A stretch of 59,298 bases of DNA from Asanoa iriomotensis. GTDB taxonomy: Bacteria > Actinomycetota > Actinomycetes > Mycobacteriales > Micromonosporaceae. A program made the position numbers and the translations under genes. Positions 1 to 7,717 of this stretch are shown one piece after another (the stretch's first letter is position 1; the number at the start of each line of letters is the position of its first letter). The stretch covers positions 1 through 59,298 of the forward strand of contig NZ_BONC01000048.1 in the NCBI RefSeq assembly GCF_016862515.1, read 5' to 3'. The notes under the pieces are model-generated. The model was not told the origin of the DNA. It did no database searches and saw nothing but the letters and a program-made list of their open reading frames with translations.

Positions 1-126
1 CCCACAACCCGACGGACCGATCAACGCGGTCACCGACTTCGGCTCGACGGTGAGGTTGATGCTGTCGATCGCCTTGAACGAACCGTAGTAGGCGGTGACC
101 CCGGACGCTTCCACGCGCTTTGCCAT
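1..126 (-). CDS. pstB: Phosphate ABC transporter ATP-binding protein PstB (N-terminal part, cut by window edge)
   Basis: This is the first 42 codons of the ATPase that powers the PstSCAB phosphate importer. The ATG is at 126-124, and the reading frame runs off the left edge. The visible residues include the short first beta strands typical of PstB (VTAYYGSFKAIDSINLTVEP), then the start of the Walker A loop, ending GPSGCG. It lies 28 bp downstream of pstA on the same strand, in the standard pstS-C-A-B order. The ORF is too short to appear as a long frame, but identity is secure from the motif and context. The rest of the gene is outside the window. Confidence 0.93.
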   Translation of the reverse strand, partial: MAKRVEASGVTAYYGSFKAIDSINLTVEPKSVTALIGPSGCG

Positions 127-154
127 GTTTCTCAACGACTTTCCGTGACGGATG

Positions 155-1234
155 TCAACGAGAGATGCGGTTGCGCCTGGCGAAGAGCTTGGCGGCGACG
201 GTGAGAATGAGCACCAGGGCCACCAGGGTGAGCGCCGCGGTCCAGGCACGGGCCGGTGCGAATCTGGAGGCGTCGCTGGCCTGCTGGAACACGTAGAGCG
301 ACAGCGACGACTGGTTGTTGTTGAACGGGTTGATGTTGACGGCAGCGCTGCCGCCTGCAACCAAAAGTACCGGCGCTGTCTCCCCTGCCGCGCGTGCTAT
401 GGACAACATGATGCCGGTGACGATTCCGGGCAAGGCCGTCGGAATGACCACGCGCAGGATGGTCTTCCACTTCGGCACCCCGAGGGCGTACGACCCTTCG
501 CGCAGCGGTGCCGGCACCAGGCGCAGCATCTCCTCGGTCGACCGCACGATCGTCGGCAGCATCAGCACGCTCAGCGCCAGCGCCGCCGCGAACCCGGAGA
601 ACGACGGCTGTCCGTTGTTGTAGACGGGCGAGACGATCAACACCCAGAACGACAGGATGAACAGGCCGGCCACGATCGACGGGATGCCGGTCATCACGTC
701 GACGAAGAACCGGATCAGCGTGGCGAACCGGCCGCGGCCGTACTCGACGATGTAGATGGCCGCCAGGATGCCCAGCGGCACCGTGATCACGGTGGCGATG
801 GCGACCTGCTCGAGGGTGCCGATGATGGCGTGGACGGCGCCGCCGTCGGGGTCGCGGGCGCCGATGTTGTTCAGCGACGTGGTGAAGAAGTTGAGGTCGA
901 ACCGCTCGCTGCCTTTGGAGATCAGCGTCCAGACGACCGAGACGAGCGGCACCAGGGCGAGCACGAAGGCGCAGTGGATCAGCACGCTCCAGGTGCGGTC
1001 GCGGCCGGCCCGCCGGCCTTCCAGCCTGCTGACCACGGCGTAGACACCGGCGAGGAACAGCACCAGGCCCATGACCAGCATGAGGACCCAGCCGCCGACG
1101 CCGGTGCCGTAGCAGATCGCCGCCGCCACGCCGAGCGCGACGACCGCGAGACCCACGTACGCGACGAAAGGCGTACGCCTCCCCCGCAGGCCAGGCCCCT
1201 GCCCCGGCGGCGCCACAGCCGGATCGGTCATCAT
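155..1234 (-). CDS. pstA: Phosphate ABC transporter permease PstA
   Basis: This is an inner-membrane permease subunit of the high-affinity phosphate importer. It has about 359 residues: a charged cytoplasmic N-terminus, two early hydrophobic segments, then the MetI-type permease core with the PstA-like stretch DVMTGIPSIVAGLF and the coupling helix region LREGSYALGVPKWKTI. I start it at the ATG at 1234-1232, which overlaps the TGA of pstC (ATGA), so the two are translationally coupled; a second ATG follows directly. The frame stays open upstream inside pstC, so a longer start is formally possible but not plausible. pstB follows after 28 bp. The operon is usually controlled by phosphate limitation through a PhoP-type regulator; no clear site was identified. 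Confidence 0.95.
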   Translation of the reverse strand: MMTDPAVAPPGQGPGLRGRRTPFVAYVGLAVVALGVAAAICYGTGVGGWVLMLVMGLVLFLAGVYAVVSRLEGRRAGRDRTWSVLIHCAFVLALVPLVSVVWTLISKGSERFDLNFFTTSLNNIGARDPDGGAVHAIIGTLEQVAIATVITVPLGILAAIYIVEYGRGRFATLIRFFVDVMTGIPSIVAGLFILSFWVLIVSPVYNNGQPSFSGFAAALALSVLMLPTIVRSTEEMLRLVPAPLREGSYALGVPKWKTILRVVIPTALPGIVTGIMLSIARAAGETAPVLLVAGGSAAVNINPFNNNQSSLSLYVFQQASDASRFAPARAWTAALTLVALVLILTVAAKLFARRNRISR

Positions 1235-2181
1235 GCCGCCGACTCCGTGAACTCGCGGCGCCGGTAGATGATCACCCGGGCGGCCGCGTTGACGACGAGG
1301 GTGATGGCGAACAGCACGAGGCCCGAGGCGATCAGGGCGCCGCGGCCGATGTCGCCGGCCTCGCCGAAGCCGTTGGCGATGTTGGCGGCGATCGAGTTGC
1401 CGCCGTTCTGGATGACGTTGACGGTGATCTCGTTGATGAAGCCGAGGGTCAGCGCGAGCGCGATGGTCTCCCCGAGGGCCCGGCCGAGGCCCAGCATCAC
1501 CGAGGCGATGACGCCGGCCCGCCCGTACGGCAGCACCGCGGTGCGGATCATCTCCCACCGGGTGGCGCCCAGCGACAGCGCCGCCTCCTCGTCCGCCGTG
1601 GGTGTCTGCAGGAAGACCTCGCGGGACAGCGCGGTGATGATCGGCAGCACCATGATGGCCAGCACCAGGCCACCGAGCATGAACGAGCGGCCGAACGGTC
1701 CGGTCCCGTCGAAGAACGGCAGCCAGCCGAAGTACTTGTTGAGCCAGACCGAGAACGTCCTGACCGGCTCGATGAAGACGATGAAGCCCCAGAGCCCGAA
1801 CACGACGCTGGGTACGGCGGCCAGCAGGTCGATCAGGAAGCCGAAGGTGTCGGCGATGCGCCGGTTGGCGTAGTGGGACAGGTAGAGCGCGATCCCCAAC
1901 GCGACCGGCACGGCCACCAGCAGCGCGATCACCGAGGTGACCAGGGTGCCCCAGGCGATCGCCGCGATGCCGAACACCGGCGGCTCCTGGTTGGGGAACC
2001 AGTCGGTCTCGGTGATGAAGTTGGCCGTGTCGGCCTGTAGCGCGGGGATCGCCTTCGCGATGAGGAAGACCGTGATCGCGACGATGATCACGAGGACCAT
2101 CGCGCCGGCCAGCAGGGTTACGGTGCTGAACGCGCGCTCAGCACCGAAACCCTTGCGGCGTGGCAGAAATCCGCCGGCCAT
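1231..2181 (-). CDS. pstC: Phosphate ABC transporter permease PstC
   Basis: This is the second permease subunit of the phosphate importer, 316 residues, close to the usual length. It has an N-terminal membrane segment (residues about 18-42), an extracytoplasmic loop, and a MetI-like core with PstC-typical AVPSVVFGLWGF and the coupling region EEAALSLGATRWEMIR. The start ATG at 2181 lies 31 bp downstream of pstS, and the 3' end overlaps pstA by 4 bp. It pairs with PstA to form the channel that takes phosphate from PstS. Confidence 0.95.
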   Translation of the reverse strand: MAGGFLPRRKGFGAERAFSTVTLLAGAMVLVIIVAITVFLIAKAIPALQADTANFITETDWFPNQEPPVFGIAAIAWGTLVTSVIALLVAVPVALGIALYLSHYANRRIADTFGFLIDLLAAVPSVVFGLWGFIVFIEPVRTFSVWLNKYFGWLPFFDGTGPFGRSFMLGGLVLAIMVLPIITALSREVFLQTPTADEEAALSLGATRWEMIRTAVLPYGRAGVIASVMLGLGRALGETIALALTLGFINEITVNVIQNGGNSIAANIANGFGEAGDIGRGALIASGLVLFAITLVVNAAARVIIYRRREFTESAA

Positions 2182-2212
2182 CGTTTTTCCTCCAGCCGGG
2201 CCCGTGCGCCGG

Positions 2213-3316
2213 TCAGGAGATGTTGTTGACCGACGACTGGACCCGGCTCTGCACGTTGCCCGGCAGCGGCGCGTAACCGAGGCCGTTGAGCAGGCCCTGC
2301 CCGTCGCTGCTGGCGGTGTAGTTCAGGAAGCCCTTGATCAACGCCGTCTTGCCGGACGGGCCGCCCTTGCTGCAGACGATCTCGTAGGTGACCAGCACGA
2401 TCGGGTACGCACCGGACGCCTTGGTCGCGTAGTCGATGTTCACGGTGACGTCGTTGCCGCTGCCGGTGACCGGCGAACCTTCGATGGTCTTGCTGGCCGC
2501 CTCGGGCGTCAGTTCCTGGAACTGGCCCGCGCCGTTCTGGATCTTGGCCATGTTCAGCCCCGCGTTCTCGGCGAACGACTGCTCCATGTAGCCGATCGAG
2601 CCGTCGGTGCTCTTCACCGACTGGGCGACGCCGTCGGAGCCCTTGGAGCCGGTGCCGCCGGGCGCCTTCCACGCCTGGCCCGCCCCGAAGGTCCAACTGG
2701 AGCCGGCAGCCGCCGTCAGGTAGTTGGTGAAGTTGCCCGTGGTGCCGGACTCGTCGGACCGGTGCACGGTCTGGATCGTGCTCGACGGCAGCGACACGCC
2801 CGGGTTGTCGGACTTGATCGCGTCGTCGTCCCACTGCTTGATGTCGCCGCTGAAGATCCCGGCGAGCGTGGTGGGCTTGAGCTGGAGGTTGTCGACACCG
2901 GACAGGTTGTACGCGACGGCGATCGGCCCGACGACCATCGGCAGGTTGACCGCGGGGTTGCCGCCGCACCGGCTGTTCGCCTGCGGCTGCTGTGCGGAGG
3001 TGAGCGCCGTGTCCGAGCCCGCGAAGTCCGCGGTGCCGGAGATGAAGGCCTGGACGCCCGCGCCCGAGCCGGTGGGTTCGTAGTTGATGGTCGAGCCGCT
3101 GCACTGCTGCTGGTAGTTCTTGCGCCACTCGTCCATGGCGTTCTTCTGCGCCGACGAGCCCTGCGCGTTGAGAGTGCCCGTGGCGCAGTTGATCGCCTGG
3201 GCGACGCCGGCGCCGCCCACCGTCGCGTCAGTTGGGTTGTCCGTCCCGCACGCGCCGAGCGCGAGCGATGCTGTGAGTGCGACGACCGCTACCGTGCCCT
3301 GCCGCTGGAGTTTCAC
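2213..3316 (-). CDS. pstS: Phosphate-binding lipoprotein PstS
   Basis: This is the extracytoplasmic phosphate receptor that feeds PstC/PstA. I choose the GTG at 3316-3314 because AAGGGA sits 8 bp upstream and because the protein then begins VKLQRQ followed by a hydrophobic stretch and the lipobox LGAC, cleaved before Cys at about residue 22. The upstream in-frame ATG at 3370 adds 18 residues before the signal peptide and is unlikely. The mature protein carries PstS phosphate-ligand motifs such as GSSAQ near residue 54 and RSDESGTTGNF in the middle. At 367 residues it is normal for the family. It is the first gene of the pst operon. Confidence 0.95.
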   Translation of the reverse strand: MKLQRQGTVAVVALTASLALGACGTDNPTDATVGGAGVAQAINCATGTLNAQGSSAQKNAMDEWRKNYQQQCSGSTINYEPTGSGAGVQAFISGTADFAGSDTALTSAQQPQANSRCGGNPAVNLPMVVGPIAVAYNLSGVDNLQLKPTTLAGIFSGDIKQWDDDAIKSDNPGVSLPSSTIQTVHRSDESGTTGNFTNYLTAAAGSSWTFGAGQAWKAPGGTGSKGSDGVAQSVKSTDGSIGYMEQSFAENAGLNMAKIQNGAGQFQELTPEAASKTIEGSPVTGSGNDVTVNIDYATKASGAYPIVLVTYEIVCSKGGPSGKTALIKGFLNYTASSDGQGLLNGLGYAPLPGNVQSRVQSSVNNIS

Positions 3317-3413
3317 CTGCGGGGTCCCTTCGAGCGTCTGTTCCAGTCCACAGACATCAGTTAAAAGCACGACATAGCGGGACCGCTGAGGTTCCAGGCA
3401 ACTCGTGGTATTC

Positions 3414-3435
3414 GGGCGTTAGACCATAAACGCCC
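3414..3435 (-). terminator. Stem-loop after the flavin-protein gene
   Basis: GGGCGTT (3414-3420) and AACGCCC (3429-3435) form a 7-bp stem with an 8-nt loop, directly after the stop of the minus-strand gene ending at 3436 and about 100 bp before pstS. There is no good U-tract, so termination is inferred from position. Confidence 0.45.
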
Positions 3436-3885
3436 CTATACTCCCGGCGAAACCAGGACGCGGCTGTCCCGGCCGTCGAGGACGTAGTGTGCGGTGGCGC
3501 GCGCCCGGTAGAGGCGGAACTGGGCCGGCCCGGCGACATCCGCCACCGACCAGGTGTGGCCGCCCTGCGCCACCGAGCGGGCCGAGAAGAGGGCGATCGC
3601 CGCCTCGGCCGACGCCTCGGGGATCTCGGCGGCGACCGCCTCGGCGTACACGGCCTGGCCCTGTCCGATCGGCACGGTCGAGTCGAAGACGACGATGCCG
3701 ACGTCCGGTCGGACGGCGATGTTGCGCGAGTGCCGCGTGCCGGGCCGCGACACCCAGACGAAGTCGGTGAACCGGTCGTGTGCGAACCAGACCGGGTTGG
3801 CCCACGGCCGGCCGTCGGCATCCGCGGTGCCCAGGGTCAGGTAGCTGTTGGCCTCGATGATCTGGCGCGCGAGTTCGGCTGTCAC
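3436..3885 (-). CDS. Pyridoxamine 5'-phosphate oxidase-like FMN/F420-binding split-barrel protein
   Basis: This is a 149-residue single-domain protein of the PNPOx-like split-barrel family. The N-terminal helix and first strands (YLTLGTADADGRPWANPVWFA, about residues 15-35) match the family, where this region lines the flavin or F420 pocket; RHSRNIAVRPDVGIVVFD follows. Such proteins are small flavin- or F420-dependent reductases or haem-binding proteins; the substrate cannot be told from sequence. It starts with GTG at 3885. It is divergent from the ArsR-type gene at 3945, and the palindrome at 3924-3943 lies in their 59-bp shared promoter, so co-regulation is likely. Confidence 0.85.
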   Translation of the reverse strand: MTAELARQIIEANSYLTLGTADADGRPWANPVWFAHDRFTDFVWVSRPGTRHSRNIAVRPDVGIVVFDSTVPIGQGQAVYAEAVAAEIPEASAEAAIALFSARSVAQGGHTWSVADVAGPAQFRLYRARATAHYVLDGRDSRVLVSPGV

Positions 3886-3923
3886 GGCTCGTTTGTAGGC
3901 CCGCGAGGTCGGCCGCGCCTAGA

Positions 3924-3943
3924 GATTCAGCCTAGGCTGAATC
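3924..3943. promoter_or_regulatory. Perfect 20-bp palindrome, likely operator of the ArsR-type regulator
   Basis: GATTCAGCCTAGGCTGAATC is a perfect inverted repeat without spacer. It ends one base before the GTG start at 3945, so there is no room for a ribosome binding site and the regulator mRNA is probably leaderless. It sits between two divergent genes. ArsR/SmtB dimers bind such dyads, so this is a good candidate autoregulatory operator. The binding protein is inferred. Confidence 0.7.
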
Positions 3944-3944
3944 C

Positions 3945-4907
3945 GTGATCCGCTATCGGTTCGGCCGCGACGACCTGCTGCGCACCCGGTTCGCGATCGC
4001 GCCGCTCATGGAGCTGCTCGGCGCGTTCTACGTGCTGCGACGGCCGGAGCGCTACACCGTGCACCGGCGGTGGGTGCAGTGGGCGGCGCCGCGCGTACCC
4101 GAGCTGGATCTGTCGTTGCTCGACGCCGCGGCGCCGTTCGGCGGTCCCTACTGGCCGGTCTTCGTCAGCCCGCCGCCGCGGGAACCGCACCCGACGATCG
4201 AGACCGAGCTGGACCGGGTGGCGCGGACGCCGCCCGGCCAGGTCAAGGCGGAGATCACGCAGCGGTACGGGCATGACGTGCCGGACGGCGCACGACCGTT
4301 CGTCGACGACCCGGCCCGAGCCCTTGCCGCCCTCGTCGCGCAGATGCGCGCGCTGTGGGGGGCGGCCCTCGCGCCGCGCTGGCCCACGATATCGGCGCTC
4401 CTGGAGTCCGAGCTCACCGCCCGCGCCCGGAGCCTGGTGGCGGTGGGATCCCGGGCCGCGTTCGCCGACCTGCACCCATCGGTGACGTGGGAGGCCGGCT
4501 GCCTGAGCGTCCGGGAGACGGTCAGGTCGGTCGACGTCGAGCTGGCCGGTCGCGGCCTGTTGCTGATCCCGTCAGCGTTCACCTGGCCGTTGGTCTGGCC
4601 GCGGACCGACCCGCCGTGGGACCCGGCGCTGGTCTATCCGCCGGCCGGGATCGGCGACATCTGGGAGCCGGCGCCCGCCGGCGACGCGTCGCTGGAGTCG
4701 CTGATCGGCCGCCGGCGGGCCCGGATCCTGCGCGAGCTGGACCGCCCCGCCGCCACCCTCGACCTGGCCGGCCGCATGCGGATCAGCGCCGGCGGCATCA
4801 GCGACCACCTGTCGGTGCTGCGCCGGGCGGGCCTGGTCACCCGCCGCCGCGAGGGCCGCCGGGTCGTCTACGCGCGGACGCTGGCCGGCGACGCCCTCTG
4901 TCCTTGA
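3945..4907 (+). CDS. ArsR-type winged-helix transcriptional regulator with long N-terminal domain
   Basis: This is a 320-residue regulator. The C-terminal 75 residues form an ArsR winged helix-turn-helix (RARILRELDRPAATLDLAGRM, then ISAGGISDHLSVLRRAGLVTRRREGRRVVY). The first 230 residues are a domain of unknown structure that often accompanies this wHTH in actinobacteria. No Cys-rich metal site is visible, so metal sensing is not supported. The GTG at 3945 directly abuts the 20-bp palindrome, which argues for a leaderless, self-regulated transcript. The esterase gene follows after 18 bp in the same direction and may be co-transcribed. Confidence 0.85.
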   Translation: MIRYRFGRDDLLRTRFAIAPLMELLGAFYVLRRPERYTVHRRWVQWAAPRVPELDLSLLDAAAPFGGPYWPVFVSPPPREPHPTIETELDRVARTPPGQVKAEITQRYGHDVPDGARPFVDDPARALAALVAQMRALWGAALAPRWPTISALLESELTARARSLVAVGSRAAFADLHPSVTWEAGCLSVRETVRSVDVELAGRGLLLIPSAFTWPLVWPRTDPPWDPALVYPPAGIGDIWEPAPAGDASLESLIGRRRARILRELDRPAATLDLAGRMRISAGGISDHLSVLRRAGLVTRRREGRRVVYARTLAGDALCP

Positions 4908-4925
4908 CGCGTTACCGTCCTGATC

Positions 4926-6068
4926 ATGAGCACCGTCCCCATCGGATACGCCGTTCCCGTCGCCCTGCTGGCGTTCGCCACCACGGTCGCGTTGGTCGCG
5001 CCGCGCCCGAAGCACACGACGCCGTCGCACTGGAGTCACTGGGTGGCGTTCCAGATCAACGAACAGCCCTTCATCGGCCTGTACGTGCTGGTCGCGATCA
5101 GCGCCCTCGGTCTCGCGCAGGGCGACCTGTCCTCACCCGGCGGCCTGGTCGCGTTCGGCGTCGCGGTGCTCACCGCCGCCGGCCTGGTGGTCCTGGCCCG
5201 CCGGGCGCTGTCCGCCGGCCCGGCCCTGCGCGCGGCCCTGCGCGAGGGCGCCGGCATCGACGTGCCGCCCGCGCGCCGCCCGTGGAAGCACATCCTGCTC
5301 GCCCCGTTGGCGGTCCGCCGCCGCGACGTCACGCGCGTCGCGAACCTCTCCTACGGCGACGCGGGCCGCCGCAACCTGCTCGACGTCTACCACGGCCGCG
5401 ACCGCCCCACGGGCGGCGGAGTCCTGGTCTTCATGCACGGCGGCGGCTTCCGGACGGGCCACAAGAACCGCGAGGGCCGCGCGCTGCTCAACCACCTGGC
5501 GGCACAGGGCTGGGTGTGCGTGAGCGCCAACTACCGCCTGGCGCCGGCGGCCCGTTATCCCGACTACCTGGTCGATGCGAAGAAGGTGATCGCCTGGGTC
5601 CGGGACCACGCCGCCGACTACGGCGCGGACCCGCGCACGATCGTGGCCTCCGGCAGCTCGGCCGGGGCACACCTGGCCTCGATGCTCGCGCTGACACGGA
5701 ACGACCCGGCTTTCCAGCCCGGCTTCGAGTCCGCGGACACGTCGGTCACCGCCGCGGTCGGCTTCTACGGCTACTACGGCCGCGCGGCGGGCGCGGGTTC
5801 GTCCCCAGTGGACCGGGCGGGGGACGCGCCGCCGCTCTTCTTCGTCCACGGCGACAACGACAGCTCGACGCTGGTGGAGGACACCCGCACCCTGGTCGCC
5901 CGGTTGCGTACGACAAGCACGCAACCGGTCCTCTACGCCGAGCTCCCCGGCGCCCAGCACACCTTCGACCTGTTCTTCTCGCTGCGCTACAGCTACGTCA
6001 TCGAAGCGGTGGCGGCCTTCTGCACGTGGCTGCACACCAACCAGGTCACGGGGCGAGCATCGCTCTGA
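4926..6068 (+). CDS. Alpha/beta hydrolase (hormone-sensitive-lipase-like esterase), membrane-anchored
   Basis: This is a 380-residue esterase. The first about 95 residues contain two or three hydrophobic segments, so the protein is probably anchored in the membrane. The catalytic domain has the oxyanion motif HGGGF (about 171-175), the nucleophile in GSSAG (Ser about 245), a likely acid in HGDND (about 320) and His in GAQHTF (about 346). This is the HSL/BD-FAE type of carboxylesterase; the substrate is not predictable. It lies 18 bp downstream of the ArsR-type gene. Its 3' end overlaps the convergent gene ending at 6046 by 23 bp. Confidence 0.85.
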   Translation: MSTVPIGYAVPVALLAFATTVALVAPRPKHTTPSHWSHWVAFQINEQPFIGLYVLVAISALGLAQGDLSSPGGLVAFGVAVLTAAGLVVLARRALSAGPALRAALREGAGIDVPPARRPWKHILLAPLAVRRRDVTRVANLSYGDAGRRNLLDVYHGRDRPTGGGVLVFMHGGGFRTGHKNREGRALLNHLAAQGWVCVSANYRLAPAARYPDYLVDAKKVIAWVRDHAADYGADPRTIVASGSSAGAHLASMLALTRNDPAFQPGFESADTSVTAAVGFYGYYGRAAGAGSSPVDRAGDAPPLFFVHGDNDSSTLVEDTRTLVARLRTTSTQPVLYAELPGAQHTFDLFFSLRYSYVIEAVAAFCTWLHTNQVTGRASL

Positions 6069-6750
6069 TGGTGTCGTCGACCTTGTTGTCGTCCAGGCGG
6101 CGCGGGATCAGGCGAGCCGAGTTCGGCTCCTCGCGGCCGAAGGCGTAGAGGTCGCCGCCGCGGCGGGCCAGGATCAGGTCGTCCGTGTCCGCGGCCGTCT
6201 CGGCCGAGCCCTCCGAGGTGTAGTGCACGACCGTGACCAGCGCCGACCGTTCGCTCGCCGCGACCACGTCGGCCGCCTCGCCGCCCTTCTCGTAGTCGCC
6301 GCGCGGCAGCCAGTCGACCAGTTGGTCCAGCGCGTCGTCGGCCTTGAACAGGCCCAGGTCGTGCACGCCGAGCGCGTCGATGCGGACCAGCATCGAGACC
6401 GGCTCGGGCTGCGGCAGCATCAGCATCCGCCACGGCTCGCCCGGCTTCGTGCCGGAGACCCGGGCGTCCAGCACCGTGCGGGCGCGTTGCTGGAACGCCA
6501 CCGCGATGCCGAGGTCGCCGCGGACCTGGAGCTGTTCGTCGCCGTCGCTGGCGACCAGCAGCTCGCGGGCCGCCAACGAGCGCACCGCCTCCGCGAGGAC
6601 CTCGTCCGTCGGGCGGGCCTCCAGGAAGTCGACCACCGCGTCGACCGCGGTCAGCTCGGCCGACGTGTAGGCGCCGAGCAGCACCGGGCCCGTGTCGACC
6701 AGGTCGACCACCGACGAGACCAACCCACCGGGAACGTGTGCTGTGGTCAC
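6046..6750 (-). CDS. Hypothetical protein, coupled to the gene upstream
   Basis: I do not recognise this 234-residue protein. It is soluble, acidic to neutral, with no signal peptide or membrane segment. The GTG start at 6750-6748 overlaps the TGA of the preceding gene (GTGA), so the two are translated together. The layout, with an N-terminal alpha/beta part and the phrase LTAVDAVVDFLEARPTDEVLAEAV, is loosely like EspG-type chaperone-like proteins of actinobacteria, but I cannot support that with a motif. It is convergent with and overlaps the esterase gene. Confidence 0.75.
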   Translation of the reverse strand: MTTAHVPGGLVSSVVDLVDTGPVLLGAYTSAELTAVDAVVDFLEARPTDEVLAEAVRSLAARELLVASDGDEQLQVRGDLGIAVAFQQRARTVLDARVSGTKPGEPWRMLMLPQPEPVSMLVRIDALGVHDLGLFKADDALDQLVDWLPRGDYEKGGEAADVVAASERSALVTVVHYTSEGSAETAADTDDLILARRGGDLYAFGREEPNSARLIPRRLDDNKVDDTIRAMLAP

Positions 6751-7622
6751 GACAACCCCATCTCCGCGAGCAGCGACTCCGGTCCGTGCCGCCCGCGATC
6801 TCGGCCGCGGATCGCGGCTGCCGTTCCGGACGTGGTTTCCGACACCCAGACGTTGGAGTTTCCGAACAGGCCGCGGCCGGCGCCGTTGGCCATCGACCGG
6901 CCGAGCTCGTCGGCCGGGTCCTCCCGCTCGGGCGGCGGGAACATCCGCGCCAGGTCGGTCGACGCCGACGTGACGTCGTCGCCCTCCTCCAGCGTGCGCA
7001 ACGAGCTCGACAGCGAGTTCGCGATCGCCGGCCCGACGCTCTGCGGCATGGCGACGTCCGGCGACAGGTACATCGGGCGGCGCTCGGTCTTGCGCGACAG
7101 GCCCCACGGCCCCACGTTCGACCGCGTGATCTTGTAGGTGAAGTAGTCGACCAGGTGCCGCAGGTCGTCGACGCTCGGCAGCTTCTTCTTGCCGAACGCC
7201 GCCGGCGTCTTCTCGAGCTGGACCCAGGTGCCCTGCTCGGTGCGCCCGTGCAGCTTCTCCCGCACGACCGAGCCGCGCATGCCGATGTCCGGCCATGTCT
7301 TCTTGTCGATCTGCTTGTGGTGGCTCGAGATCCGCTCGCGGGCGCCCTTGGCGTGCCGCCAGTCCTCGTACAGCTCCGGGTTGTCGACCAGCACGTGCCC
7401 GCCGCACAGCACGTCGTGCAGCTGCGGCACCTGCATGCCGTGCTTCTCCAGGTCGACGAGGACCGCGGCCTCCTCCGGGCTCAGCCGGCGGGCCGCCGCG
7501 GCCAGGCCGCGCCGGTACTCGTTGGTGCGCGAGGTGAGCTCGATCAGAATGCGTACGCGCGTGCGCACCTGCTCGGTCTCTTCGCTCGTCAGCGCGTGAG
7601 CGGAGTTATCCACAGTGGACAT
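6747..7622 (-). CDS. Hypothetical protein, first gene of a two-gene unit
   Basis: This is a 291-residue soluble protein without a recognised domain. The first 70 residues are helical and charged (LTSEETEQVRTRVRILIELT), and the middle contains several Trp residues. I start it at the ATG at 7622 because GGAGG lies 7 bp upstream; an in-frame ATG at 7721 would add 33 basic residues and lacks support. It is coupled to the next gene by a GTGA overlap, so the two products probably act together. A TTATCCACA sequence inside codons 2-6 looks like a DnaA box but arises from coding. Confidence 0.78.
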   Translation of the reverse strand: MSTVDNSAHALTSEETEQVRTRVRILIELTSRTNEYRRGLAAAARRLSPEEAAVLVDLEKHGMQVPQLHDVLCGGHVLVDNPELYEDWRHAKGARERISSHHKQIDKKTWPDIGMRGSVVREKLHGRTEQGTWVQLEKTPAAFGKKKLPSVDDLRHLVDYFTYKITRSNVGPWGLSRKTERRPMYLSPDVAMPQSVGPAIANSLSSSLRTLEEGDDVTSASTDLARMFPPPEREDPADELGRSMANGAGRGLFGNSNVWVSETTSGTAAAIRGRDRGRHGPESLLAEMGLS

Positions 7623-7717
7623 GACGCGTCCTCCCCCCGAGGCGCCCGTCTCCAGCCACCGTAACCCGCTGCCACCGCGGCGGCCCTGACGTTGGATCTT
7701 CGTCCGTTTTGTCCGGA

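Noticed and set aside
3317-3435. Search for a Pho box upstream of pstS
   Set aside because: I could not find two direct GTTCACC-like repeats at the proper spacing, so no site is claimed.
7606-7614. Perfect DnaA box TTATCCACA
   Set aside because: It lies inside codons for Ser-Thr-Val-Asp-Asn and is single; nothing suggests an origin.
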